Shown: positions 6,716 through 13,737, counted from the first letter of the stretch. The stretch is DNA of 16,956 bases from an uncultured Bacilli bacterium (GCA_934101345.1 CAKOQV010000024.1:1-16956); one strand, 5' to 3'. The notes: a model not told the origin generated them from the letters alone. Made by a program: numbers and translations.

Positions 6716-7627
6716 ATGAATAATAATATTATTAGAATTGAAAACTTAAATAAAAGTTATGGTAATATAAAAGCTGTCAATAATTTAAGTTTTCAAGTTA
6801 AAGAAGGTGAATTGTTTTCCTTTCTAGGAATTAATGGTGCTGGCAAAAGTACAACAATTAATATGATTTGCGGTGAACTAAAAAAAGATTCGGGAGAAAT
6901 TTTTATATGTGATAAAAGTATTGATGGCAACGATAAGTATATTAAACAAAAAATTGGAGTTGTATTTCAGGAATCACTATTAGATAAATCGCTGACCGTT
7001 TATGATAATTTAAAAATTAAAGCTGCTCTTTATGGTATTGTTGGAGATGCCTTCAAGAAAAGATATGATGAATTATCAAGTTTATTTGATTTAAAAGAAA
7101 TTGAAAAGCAAACTATTGCACAGCTATCAGGTGGTCAAAAAAGACGAGTAGATATTGCTAGAGCAATAATTCATAATCCAAAAATTTTGATACTAGACGA
7201 ACCTACTACTGGTCTTGATCCAGGAACAAGAAAAAAAATATGGGCTGTTCTTAATTCACTAAGAAGTGATAATAATTTAACTATATTTTTAACAACTCAT
7301 TATATGGAAGAGGCTGCAGATTCTGATTATATAGTTATACTTGATAAAGGTTCTATTGTCGCAGAAGGAACACCACTTGAATTAAAGAATAAATATGCCC
7401 ATGATATGATAATTATCTATAACACTAATGAAGAAAAAATAAAAATGTTAAATAAACCATATTCTAAGATAAAAGATGGCTTTAAGATTGAAGTTAATTC
7501 ACTAGAGGAAGTAACTAAACTGATAATTAAATATAAGCAGTTATTTATAGACTATGAAGTTATTAAAGGAAAGATGGATGATGTTTTTCTTAATGCTACT
7601 GGCTACGAATTGGAGGTGAAGCAATGA
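6716..7627 (+). CDS. ABC transporter ATP-binding protein (ABC-2 exporter type)
   Basis: Energises export by the membrane protein encoded next. The 303-aa protein has a full ABC domain in the first 220 or so residues: Walker A GINGAGKST at 38-46, Q-loop Gln85, signature LSGGQ at 137-141, Walker B ILILDE at 157-162 and H-loop His195 in TTHYMEEA. The C-terminal 80 or so residues resemble the extension of the CcmA/DrrA-type drug and polysaccharide exporter group. The start at 6716 follows GAGGTGA. The gene ends in ATGA, overlapping the permease start by 4 nt, which indicates translational coupling; this TGA also shows that TGA is read as stop. The substrate cannot be told from sequence. Confidence 0.94.
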   Translation: MNNNIIRIENLNKSYGNIKAVNNLSFQVKEGELFSFLGINGAGKSTTINMICGELKKDSGEIFICDKSIDGNDKYIKQKIGVVFQESLLDKSLTVYDNLKIKAALYGIVGDAFKKRYDELSSLFDLKEIEKQTIAQLSGGQKRRVDIARAIIHNPKILILDEPTTGLDPGTRKKIWAVLNSLRSDNNLTIFLTTHYMEEAADSDYIVILDKGSIVAEGTPLELKNKYAHDMIIIYNTNEEKIKMLNKPYSKIKDGFKIEVNSLEEVTKLIIKYKQLFIDYEVIKGKMDDVFLNATGYELEVKQ

Positions 7628-8514
7628 TTCAGCTTATTAATCTTACAAAGAGAAATATTAAGGTGTATTTTTCAGACAAGGGAATGTTTTTTACTTCGTT
7701 AATAACTCCAATAATTCTATTGATATTGTATATTACTTTTCTAGCAGGAATATATAGAGATAATTTTATATCAGCAATTCCAAAAGGGCTTATATTACCG
7801 GATACATTAATTAATTCTTTGGTAAATGGACAGTTAATATCTTCTATACTTTCTGTTAGCTGTGTAACTGTTGCCTTTACATCGAACTTGCTTATGGCTC
7901 AAGATAGAACAAATAAAGCAATTAAGGATATTAATGTAACTCCTACAAGCAGATTTACTATTGGATTAAGTTATTTTATTTCTACTTTTATTTCTACTAT
8001 AATAGTTAATGTTTCTGTGGCAATAATATGTTTTATCTATATTTATTTTCAAGGATGGTATATGAATTTAGGTGATGTGTTATTAATTTTACTTGATATA
8101 TTCTTATTGACATTATTTGGTACTGCTTTATCATCCGCAATTAATTATAACCTATCAAGTCAAGGACAAATAACTGCTGTTGGAACTATAGTAAGTGCTG
8201 GATATGGTTTCTTATGTGGAGCTTATATGCCTATATCATCATTTAATGTAACACTTCAAAAAATATTGTCATTTTTACCTGGTACATATGCTACTTCACT
8301 CCTTAGAAATCATACGCTAAATGGGCCTTTTAATAAATTAGCAAGTTTAAATGTTCCATCTGCTGTTATTGATGAATTAAAAAAAGAGTTTGATTGTAAA
8401 ATGACTTTTTTAGGTAGTAATGTGTCAATTGGTACAATGTATATTATTTTGATTTTAAGTATTGTTATTCTGAGTACTATATTCATTTTAATGAATAAGG
8501 CTAGAAAAAAATAA
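7624..8514 (+). CDS. ABC-2 type transporter permease
   Basis: A 296-aa integral membrane protein with about six hydrophobic segments: near 22-45, 67-90, 112-142, 150-173, 180-202 and 270-290. The first half holds a larger extracytoplasmic loop between segments 1 and 2. Such permeases form homodimers with the ATPase encoded upstream and export drugs, lipids or polysaccharides; the substrate here is unknown. The ATG overlaps the ATPase stop by 4 nt, and GGAGGTG lies just upstream inside the ATPase gene. A strong terminator follows at 8532-8564, so the operon has only these two genes. Confidence 0.92.
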   Translation: MIQLINLTKRNIKVYFSDKGMFFTSLITPIILLILYITFLAGIYRDNFISAIPKGLILPDTLINSLVNGQLISSILSVSCVTVAFTSNLLMAQDRTNKAIKDINVTPTSRFTIGLSYFISTFISTIIVNVSVAIICFIYIYFQGWYMNLGDVLLILLDIFLLTLFGTALSSAINYNLSSQGQITAVGTIVSAGYGFLCGAYMPISSFNVTLQKILSFLPGTYATSLLRNHTLNGPFNKLASLNVPSAVIDELKKEFDCKMTFLGSNVSIGTMYIILILSIVILSTIFILMNKARKK

Positions 8515-8531
8515 AATATTTATATTAACTT

Positions 8532-8564
8532 AAAGGACAAGATCTTTAAATCTTGTCCTTTTTT
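8532..8564 (+). terminator. Strong intrinsic terminator of the ABC operon
   Basis: A perfect 12-bp stem (AAAGGACAAGAT, 8532-8543, with ATCTTGTCCTTT, 8550-8561) has a 6-nt loop and a T-run running to 8564. The left edge is A-flanked, so weak activity on the minus strand is also possible. Confidence 0.92.
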
Positions 8565-8606
8565 AGTTTTTTATTATGTATCTAATATCTATATATTATA
8601 AGATAA

Positions 8607-9050
8607 TTAAAAGAAACCTTTTTTCTTCCAACCACATTGTTTTAAATAATTTCTAATTGGTTGTTTGATTAAGTCTGTATCAAATGTAATTTTTTGAATC
8701 CCAATATTATCTTCATCTCTTTTTTTACCAAAACTAATTTCAAATGACTTTTCTTTTTTGTTTCCTACAAAAAATGATTTATTAAATGAAGCTTTTCCAC
8801 TACTTAAACTTATTCCTTCTGATGTGTTATTAGTAACATCTGTTTCTTTCCATTTACCATTATCTAAAAGGGTTACTATAAATTTATATTCTTTTACTTC
8901 ATCAGTAATACTATCTGGTGAAAAGAAAATACCATCTTTCCACTTCCAATATGCTATAATTTGATTTCCTTCAATAGATATAGTCCAGTTTTTTTCATTT
9001 ATGTTCAAGTCATTAAAAATATTAGCAAGTATTTCTTCTTTACTTTTCAT
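8607..9050 (-). CDS. Hypothetical protein, 147 aa
   Basis: I do not recognise the family. The start at 9050 has GAGG with good spacing and a near-consensus promoter (9081-9109), so the gene looks real and separately transcribed. There is no signal peptide and no membrane segment. The N-terminal 20 or so residues look helical (KEEILANIFNDLNI). The rest alternates polar and aromatic residues as in a beta-rich domain (WTISIEGNQIIAYWKWKDG, YKFIVTLLDNGKWKE). A basic, aromatic end follows (RNYLKQCGWKKKGFF). The only cysteine is near the C-terminus. It lies between the ABC operon and the radical-SAM gene and shares no transcript with the former. Function unknown. Confidence 0.75.
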   Translation of the reverse strand: MKSKEEILANIFNDLNINEKNWTISIEGNQIIAYWKWKDGIFFSPDSITDEVKEYKFIVTLLDNGKWKETDVTNNTSEGISLSSGKASFNKSFFVGNKKEKSFEISFGKKRDEDNIGIQKITFDTDLIKQPIRNYLKQCGWKKKGFF

Positions 9051-9080
9051 TATTTACCTCTTTTCTATTTTATTACTATA

Positions 9081-9109
9081 ATTTTATCATTAAAAATAGT
9101 ACAAGTCAA
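9081..9109 (-). promoter_or_regulatory. Promoter of the 147-aa gene
   Basis: On the minus strand TTGACT (9104-9109) and TAAAAT (9081-9086) are 17 bp apart, with TGA before the -10 (extended -10). Confidence 0.75.
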
Positions 9110-9170
9110 TATAGTGATCTTTTATTTTATAGCTGAATATTATTTTTTTATGGATGAAACATAAATTATT

Positions 9171-9205
9171 AAAACTACTTTCATTAATTGAGAGTAGTTT
9201 TTATA
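9171..9205. terminator. Terminator hairpin downstream of the radical-SAM gene
   Basis: AAAACTACT (9171-9179) pairs with AGTAGTTTT (9193-9201). The stem can extend inward through one G-U pair. On the minus strand the U-tract is TTTTAATAA; on the plus strand it is TTTTTATATT. It most plausibly ends the tcmP/radical-SAM transcript. Confidence 0.65.
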
Positions 9206-9306
9206 TTATATAAATGGTGCGATAGTTAAGATAGTCCGAAACCATCACAACAAATAAATAAACAATTTAATTCTATAGTCATTATAACACAATTTTAATT
9301 AATTGT

Positions 9307-10092
9307 TTATGCATTTTGAATTTCTGTTATAGTTTTTTCTTTTATATGATATTCAATATTTCTTTCTTCACAAAATTTGATAACTTGATTTGCTAGATTA
9401 TTATAATATTCTTTATAACCTTTATGTTGACTAACAAGTTTATTATAATGCAGTCTGCCAAATATTATTTTATCTACAAAAGAAATAGAATTTAGTATTT
9501 CTTCAAAATTTTGATCAATTATATTTGGTGTTGGATAAGGTTCAATACTAACCCATGTTTTACATCCTTTATCATGAAGTTTTCTTAAACTATTAATTCT
9601 ATCTAAATATGGTGCGGAACCTGGCTCCATCTTTTTTCTAAATTCTTCATTTAGAGATATAAGAGTTATACCATAACTATTGTCTTTACTCAAATCTGCT
9701 AATTCTATTGGTAATACTCCTTTAGTTAAAGCAGTACATGGTAAATTATAACTATTTATTAGTTTGATAACATCTATTGATAAATTGCATATATCTTCAT
9801 AACCATACATAAAAGGATCAGTAGTAAAACATAAATGAACACTTTTTATTTTATCTTTTAATTTAGGTAGTTCTTTATTTAAAAGTTCCATTGTATTTGA
9901 AACAATAACTGGACAAATCCATTCTTCATATGTTTTTACAGTTCCAAATCTTTTGGCTAACATTGAGGCATAACAAGGATATTTACAACCATGTGAACAA
10001 CCTTGAACATGATTTATAGTATAATCACCATATTCTACACCTGTTTTATATAAAAGAGATTTCCTAGTTAAAGATTTATTACAACATCCCAT
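9307..10092 (-). CDS. Radical SAM-like protein (three-Cys motif), partner of TcmP
   Basis: A 261-aa protein resembling the SPL-like (COG1533) radical SAM families. The likely iron-sulfur motif is CSHGCKYPCY (Cys32, Cys36, Cys40). This is C-x3-C-x3-C, one residue more than the usual C-x3-C-x2-C, because a Pro separates KY from CY. Downstream blocks such as LCFTTDPFMYGYEDI and the CTALTKG, WVSIEPYPTP strands fit a partial TIM barrel. An in-frame ATG exists at 10122, but AAAGGAGG (10101-10108) sits 8 nt before the ATG at 10092, so I chose that start (MGCCNKS). It lies 30 nt after tcmP. Proteins of this kind are known as obligate neighbours of TcmP; the reaction is unknown to me. It lacks the plain canonical spacing, so activity needs testing. 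Confidence 0.8.
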   Translation of the reverse strand: MGCCNKSLTRKSLLYKTGVEYGDYTINHVQGCSHGCKYPCYASMLAKRFGTVKTYEEWICPVIVSNTMELLNKELPKLKDKIKSVHLCFTTDPFMYGYEDICNLSIDVIKLINSYNLPCTALTKGVLPIELADLSKDNSYGITLISLNEEFRKKMEPGSAPYLDRINSLRKLHDKGCKTWVSIEPYPTPNIIDQNFEEILNSISFVDKIIFGRLHYNKLVSQHKGYKEYYNNLANQVIKFCEERNIEYHIKEKTITEIQNA

Positions 10093-10122
10093 AAGTATTA
10101 CCTCCTTTATCATACAATACAA

Positions 10123-11322
10123 TTATACCATGATTTCTTTTGATTTTGAACTAATAAATGTAATATTACTTTCATCAGGGAAACTTCCTTTTCTAGCTTT
10201 TTCTCCAGTTGGTTTAATTACAGAAATTATTTTATTATCTTTCTCTAATAACTTCATAGCTTTATTATAATAACTAGATGGAATATACGGATGTTTTTTT
10301 ATCTCATTTTTTACTATACTTGATTTAATTTGCTTCCCATCACATATTTTATAAATATAATCTGCTAATTCTTTTATAATTATTTCTTCTTTAGGATAAA
10401 AAACCAAATGCATTTGTCCACTGCTTTTATCAACTAAATATTCAAAGTCAGATGTTTCTTCAGAAGATAACTTATTTAATACATCTTTCATTGTATCAAA
10501 ACCATTAATATTTTTTGTAGCATAAACCAAACTCATTTTATAATGTCCTGTTTCCCTTTGAATATTAAAATTTAAAGTATATAATGCACCAACTTCTAGT
10601 AATCTTTTTTTATAAAAATCTGTGATAACATTAATTCTTTCTTTACCTTTTTTATCTTTAATTTCGTTTTTTATTGTAGATGTATCTTCTATTCCATAAA
10701 GTATTTTTAATGACTGATTTATTTTATCAACCTCAAAAAATCTTGATAATTCCTCCGTCATTAAATTAAATAATAATTCTACGTTATTGTACTTTTCTAA
10801 TAATCCTTTATTTAATTCAAATGGAACTGTAAATTTAAATGGATCTATAAAAAAGAATGCTGGTATCATATTATCTACTTTTGATAATAAATTTTCTATA
10901 AATTTCTCATGTGTTGAATTTGAAATTGCAATATTTAGGTGTTCATTAATACTATTGAATTTGTGTTCATCAATACTAATATTGACATATTTTTTAATAT
11001 TTTCTTTTAATAATTTATAATTATTAATATCGGATTCTATAAAAATTAAATTAATCATTTTTACTTTCATATTAGGATATTTTTTTGCTTGTTCAATAAA
11101 ATCTAATGATTCTTTTATGATAATAAGGGGTGAACCATAGTTTCCATCATCATACATGCCAGTTCCTGCAAATGTATCTACAACTAAACAATTTCCACTG
11201 TCATACGGGTTTAAAACCACTTTTCTCATCCAAGTTTTAATATATTCTGTTAGTACCTTTAACTTTATTTTTGAATGTTCTTCTAAACTATTAAAAAATT
11301 CTTTTCTATCTTTTTCAGCCAT
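10123..11322 (-). CDS. tcmP: Three-Cys-motif partner protein TcmP
   Basis: A 399-aa protein that matches TcmP: an N-terminal EEHSKIKLKVLTEYIKTWM helix, then VVDTFAGTGMYDDGNYGSPL (47-66), a SAM-binding-like loop as in DNA-methyltransferase-type Rossmann folds, and FFFIDPFKF near 156-164, which sits where such enzymes carry a catalytic DPF/DPPY-like motif. The C-terminal third looks like a winged-helix region (YIYKICDGKQIKSSIV onward). The family name records its regular pairing with a three-Cys-motif protein, exactly the gene that follows. Function is unproven; nucleic-acid modification is an inference from the fold-like motifs. The start at 11322 follows AGGAGG. No clear promoter is seen directly upstream, only a hairpin at 11345-11397. 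Confidence 0.88.
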   Translation of the reverse strand: MAEKDRKEFFNSLEEHSKIKLKVLTEYIKTWMRKVVLNPYDSGNCLVVDTFAGTGMYDDGNYGSPLIIIKESLDFIEQAKKYPNMKVKMINLIFIESDINNYKLLKENIKKYVNISIDEHKFNSINEHLNIAISNSTHEKFIENLLSKVDNMIPAFFFIDPFKFTVPFELNKGLLEKYNNVELLFNLMTEELSRFFEVDKINQSLKILYGIEDTSTIKNEIKDKKGKERINVITDFYKKRLLEVGALYTLNFNIQRETGHYKMSLVYATKNINGFDTMKDVLNKLSSEETSDFEYLVDKSSGQMHLVFYPKEEIIIKELADYIYKICDGKQIKSSIVKNEIKKHPYIPSSYYNKAMKLLEKDNKIISVIKPTGEKARKGSFPDESNITFISSKSKEIMV

Positions 11323-11344
11323 AATATTATTCCTCCTAACTACT

Positions 11345-11397
11345 AAAAAAGAGCATAGTATTCCTTATCATATTAATAAGTCTCTACTAGCCCTTAT
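11345..11397 (-). terminator. Long hairpin with U-tract between the 324-aa gene and tcmP
   Basis: On the minus strand AAGGGCTAGTA can pair with TACTATGCTCTT (11 pairs, one bulge and one G-U), with an apical TTAT/ATAA extension, and six T residues follow (11345-11350). It looks like an intrinsic terminator or attenuator placed 22 nt before the tcmP start, so tcmP may depend on readthrough or regulated antitermination. Confidence 0.6.
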
Positions 11398-11404
11398 TTT
11401 TTTA

Positions 11405-12379
11405 TTATCTATTTTTATTAAATATTCTTTTTGCTAATCTTTTTATTCCTTTAGATTCTTCTTTTTGTTGTTCTTTTTTTGCTACATCTTCAACAGTCCA
11501 ATATGAATGCTCTTCACCATCTTCATCAACATAGGTTTTTAAAACATGTTCCCATCTTTCACCATTAGTGTAATCTCTATGAATTATTTCATCAATTTGT
11601 TCTGTAGATAATGCAAGACCTAATTTTTTATTAAATTCATTTATAAATCTTTTTGATCTCTCATATCCTCTTTCAGGAATAGTATTTCTTGAATATAATA
11701 ATTTAAGTGCAACTAATTGTAAAATTCTATGTCTTAATTCCATATCACAATTATGATCATAAACACTTTCTTTTAGTTCAGTAAAATCTAATTCATCAGT
11801 GTATTTTTCTTTAAATATCGATAATAGTTCATCTAAGTTTAAATTTTCTTCGCTGTCTAAATATTCTTCTAACTCATAGTCATTTGATACTTCACCAGTC
11901 ATATGATCAGCACGAAGTAAAAAATATGGTGCTTTACCAAGCAATGAATCAGATTCTTCTTCATTTTTTCTGTTTATACTCATAAATATTTGAGCTTTCC
12001 AACTAATTTCTTTACCATTTTCATAAATTGGATGTTGTCCCCAGCCTTTTGCTCTATATCCGCATTCCATTAAACATAATTGATTATGTGGTAACCTAAA
12101 TAGTAATTGTCTAATATCCATTGCATCAGAAATTCTTCTAATATCTTGAAAGTTCATATGCCTAGTTCCTTCAAAATATTCTAATTCTCTTTCAGGATAT
12201 TTAATTTCATACCAATTAACAATACTATCAATTAATTCTTGTAATTCTTCTGTTTTTATAAAACAATGATAACCATCTTTTATTGAAGTTTTTAGCCAAG
12301 TCAAGAAATCTTTATTCTTTTCTATTTCATAATCTTTTGTGTCTTGTTCGTAAAATCTTTCCGCTTGTGCAATAGTCAT
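11405..12379 (-). CDS. Hypothetical protein, 324 aa
   Basis: I do not recognise the family. The start at 12379 has AGGAGG with 7-nt spacing, and an extended -10 lies at 12408-12416, so the gene is credible. The protein is soluble, acidic in the middle (runs of Glu/Asp near 180-200) and basic at the end (KGIKRLAKRIFNKNR). Notable blocks are LCLMECGYRAKGWGQHPIY near 102-120, HRILQLVALKLLYSRN, and RDYTNGERWEHVLKTYVDED in the C-terminal part. No catalytic motif, signal peptide or membrane helix stands out. It lies between the chimeric recombinase and tcmP and may be a cargo gene of the mobile region. A terminator-like hairpin follows. Confidence 0.75.
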   Translation of the reverse strand: MTIAQAERFYEQDTKDYEIEKNKDFLTWLKTSIKDGYHCFIKTEELQELIDSIVNWYEIKYPERELEYFEGTRHMNFQDIRRISDAMDIRQLLFRLPHNQLCLMECGYRAKGWGQHPIYENGKEISWKAQIFMSINRKNEEESDSLLGKAPYFLLRADHMTGEVSNDYELEEYLDSEENLNLDELLSIFKEKYTDELDFTELKESVYDHNCDMELRHRILQLVALKLLYSRNTIPERGYERSKRFINEFNKKLGLALSTEQIDEIIHRDYTNGERWEHVLKTYVDEDGEEHSYWTVEDVAKKEQQKEESKGIKRLAKRIFNKNR

Positions 12380-12407
12380 TACAAAACCTCCTTGTTTCTA
12401 GTTATTT

Positions 12408-12416
12408 ATTATAACA
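12408..12416 (-). promoter_or_regulatory. Extended -10 promoter for the 324-aa gene
   Basis: The minus strand reads TGTTATAAT (TGn plus a perfect TATAAT at 12408-12413), about 30 nt upstream of the start codon. No clear -35 is visible. Confidence 0.6.
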
Positions 12417-12449
12417 TACTTTTTTCTATTAGAACCATTATTTTACTAA

Positions 12450-13052
12450 TTATCTTTCAAAATCATCTTTTTCTTTGTTTAAATCTAATTCTTCAATATC
12501 ATCATCATCTAAAACATTATCATCATACATTTCATTAACAACATCAATATATTTATCATCTTTATCATACAAACTATGAAGTTTATCATGTAAGAAAGAT
12601 ATTAGTTTTTCAAACTTATTTTTCCAATATTCAAGAGTGTTTTTCAAATCGTGAATTTTTGATTTATAAAATGATATTTCATTGTCTTTCTCTTTAATTG
12701 TATCATTTAAAGTCTTAACTCTTAAATCAAGTGCCTCATTGTTTTCTTCTAAGAACTTAATAATGTTTTCCCAGTTATAAACACTTCTTGTAAGTCTATC
12801 TAGTTTTAATACAACAATAGTATTACATTTTTTATCTTTAATATCTTGTAATAGTTCTTCAAATGCAGGTCTTTTATTACCAGTTTTAGCACTTATTCCA
12901 GCATCTTTATAGACTTTATATATTTCATAACCTTTATATTCACACATAGCCCTTAATCTTTTTTCTTGTTCAGGTAAACTAAATCCTTCTCTTGCTTGAT
13001 CTTCAGTACTAACACGAATATAAAGTCCTGCTATTTTCTTTTCTTCATTCAT
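12450..13052 (-). CDS. Chimeric serine recombinase N-terminal domain fused to a MobV-like coiled-coil tail
   Basis: Residues 1 to about 104 are a resolvase/invertase catalytic domain: YIRVSTEDQ with nucleophile Ser15, SLPEQEKRL, AGISAKTGNKRPAF and VVLKLDRLTRS. A full large serine recombinase would continue for 300-400 more residues with zinc-ribbon and coiled-coil DNA-binding parts. Here, near DNA position 12740, the sequence switches to a Lys/Glu-rich coiled coil (LNDTIKEKDNEISFYKSKI, LKNTLEYWKNKFEKLISFL) and an acidic tail, which look like the C-terminus of MobV/Pre relaxases. The 200-aa ORF is open across the join. It is probably a deletion fusion of neighbouring recombinase and mob genes, lacking the recombinase DNA-binding domains. 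It sits behind a promoter and leader ORF; AAAGGAG precedes the ATG at 13052. Confidence 0.8.
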   Translation of the reverse strand: MNEEKKIAGLYIRVSTEDQAREGFSLPEQEKRLRAMCEYKGYEIYKVYKDAGISAKTGNKRPAFEELLQDIKDKKCNTIVVLKLDRLTRSVYNWENIIKFLEENNEALDLRVKTLNDTIKEKDNEISFYKSKIHDLKNTLEYWKNKFEKLISFLHDKLHSLYDKDDKYIDVVNEMYDDNVLDDDDIEELDLNKEKDDFER

Positions 13053-13073
13053 AATCTTTCAACTCCTTTTCCT

Positions 13074-13122
13074 ACAAAAAAGGGAGTCAAAAATACTAGT
13101 TCAAACTAATACCTTTGACTCC
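13074..13122 (-). terminator. Leader terminator/attenuator upstream of the recombinase
   Basis: GGAGTCAAA (13083-13091) and TTTGACTCC (13114-13122) form a perfect 9-bp stem, with further pairing possible in the interior (ATTAGTT with AACTAGT). On the minus strand CTTTTTT follows. The hairpin separates the promoter at 13223-13251 from the recombinase start at 13052, and the leader ORF ends within its loop. Confidence 0.8.
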
Positions 13123-13167
13123 ACTTAATTTCATATTATATTTTTTATTAATTGTGCTTTTGACCAT
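13096..13167 (-). CDS. Leader peptide, 23 codons
   Basis: A short ORF with an excellent ribosome site (AAGGAGGT, 13173-13180, 5-nt spacing) starts with ATG at 13167 and ends with TAG at 13096-13098. It encodes a basic peptide starting MVKSTINKKYN and ending KGISLN. Its last codons form the 5' arm of the terminator hairpin, and its stop lies in the loop. A ribosome translating the end of this ORF would cover the arm and prevent the hairpin, the arrangement seen in ribosome-mediated attenuation of antibiotic-resistance genes. The peptide itself shows no known motif. Confidence 0.65.
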   Translation of the reverse strand: MVKSTINKKYNMKLSGVKGISLN

Positions 13168-13222
13168 AGTGTACCTCCTTTTTAATAAAAGACGGATACT
13201 GCTTGTCATTTATTGGTTTTAT

Positions 13223-13251
13223 ATAATATACTCAAAAGTTTATTTTGTCAA
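13223..13251 (-). promoter_or_regulatory. Promoter of the leader ORF and recombinase
   Basis: TTGACA (13246-13251) and TATTAT (13223-13228) lie exactly 17 bp apart on the minus strand. The leader before the 23-codon ORF is about 50 nt. Confidence 0.85.
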
Positions 13252-13273
13252 TTCCCTGTTTAGGGTATAGATA

Positions 13274-13546
13274 TTAGTTATGTTTTAGATAATTTTCTAA
13301 TTCTGATAGTTTAATCTTATTAGATAAGTTTTCAATAAATATTTCATTAGAATAGTTAAAAGCTAGAAAGGTTATATCATTAATTATAATTCTATGTGAC
13401 TCTAGATATGTAAGATTAGTTTTATCTATTGTTCTTAAATTACTATTGATAATAACTGGTTTAACTTTACAAAACTCACAAATAAATTCTAATCTCTTTC
13501 TTAATGATTCTTCCATTCTAACTTCTTGCTTGATAACATTTACCAT
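13274..13546 (-). CDS. Hypothetical protein, 90 aa
   Basis: I do not recognise the family. The frame opens with a TTG at 13555, but AAAGGA is correctly spaced (9-10 nt) for the ATG at 13546, which I chose. The protein is small and soluble, with a basic N-terminal helix (VNVIKQEVRMEESLRKRLEF), two Cys in ICEFCKVKP and a beta-like middle (SHRIIINDITFLAFNY). An accessory-gene regulator is possible, but no helix-turn-helix is clear. It is preceded by the structured leader at 13585-13731, whose terminator arm is repeated exactly at this gene's ribosome site, so its expression may be controlled by RNA structure. No clear terminator follows; the recombinase promoter lies just downstream. Confidence 0.7.
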   Translation of the reverse strand: MVNVIKQEVRMEESLRKRLEFICEFCKVKPVIINSNLRTIDKTNLTYLESHRIIINDITFLAFNYSNEIFIENLSNKIKLSELENYLKHN

Positions 13547-13584
13547 TTTAATCAATCCTTTCTTTGAAAGACTTTTTTCTAAAC

Positions 13585-13731
13585 AAGAAAAAAATCAATC
13601 CTAATTTAGAATTGATTGTCTATTTATTCTCGATACTTATAAAAGTTCGAGCAAATTTCCCTATGGTGCCCTAACGGAAGGAGTAGAACAACTTCTAGAG
13701 CAAAAGAAATAGTTAGTAATAACTATTAACT
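13585..13731 (-). ncRNA. Structured small RNA or 5' leader (RNA B) before the 90-aa gene
   Basis: On the minus strand a promoter (AAGTAA complement TTACTT at 13761-13766, 17-bp spacer, TGTTATACT extended -10 at 13738-13746) precedes about 147 nt ending in an intrinsic terminator. Visible helices are AATAGTTA/TAACTATT with a GTAA-complement tetraloop (13708-13727), TAGAA/TTCTA, CTCGA-ACTT/AAGT-TCGAG (13629-13651) and the terminator (13593-13617, then seven T in all). Between them lies an unpaired-looking CCTTCCGTTAGGGCACC stretch. The 10-mer AGGATTGATT is both the 3' arm of the terminator (13593-13602) and the ribosome-site region of the 90-aa gene (13550-13559). I do not match it to a known riboswitch. 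Confidence 0.6.
13593..13617 (-). terminator. Terminator of RNA B
   Basis: AATCAATTCTA pairs with TAGGATTGATT (one G-U pair) around a 3-nt loop, and a run of T (through 13588) follows on the minus strand. It lies about 40 nt upstream of the 90-aa gene start. Confidence 0.8.
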
Positions 13732-13737
13732 AATACA

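Noticed and set aside
7600..7627. Possible alternative genetic code with TGA as Trp, as in Mollicutes
   Set aside because: Trp is encoded by TGG throughout, and the ABC ATPase ends at TGA in a classic ATGA overlap with the permease.
8758..9164. Plus-strand frames over the 147-aa gene and its upstream gap (8758-8964, 8961-9164)
   Set aside because: The minus-strand gene has a promoter and ribosome site in proper order; these frames have neither.
9213..9247. Possible hairpin with ATGGT/ACCAT ends and two GATAG copies
   Set aside because: Only the outer 5 bp pair; the GATAG copies are direct, not inverted, and no promoter or U-tract surrounds them.
10787..12538. Frames at 10787-11020, 11156-11437 and 12344-12538
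   Set aside because: They are antisense to tcmP, to the 324-aa gene and to the recombinase tail, with hydrophobic AT-driven composition and no start signals.
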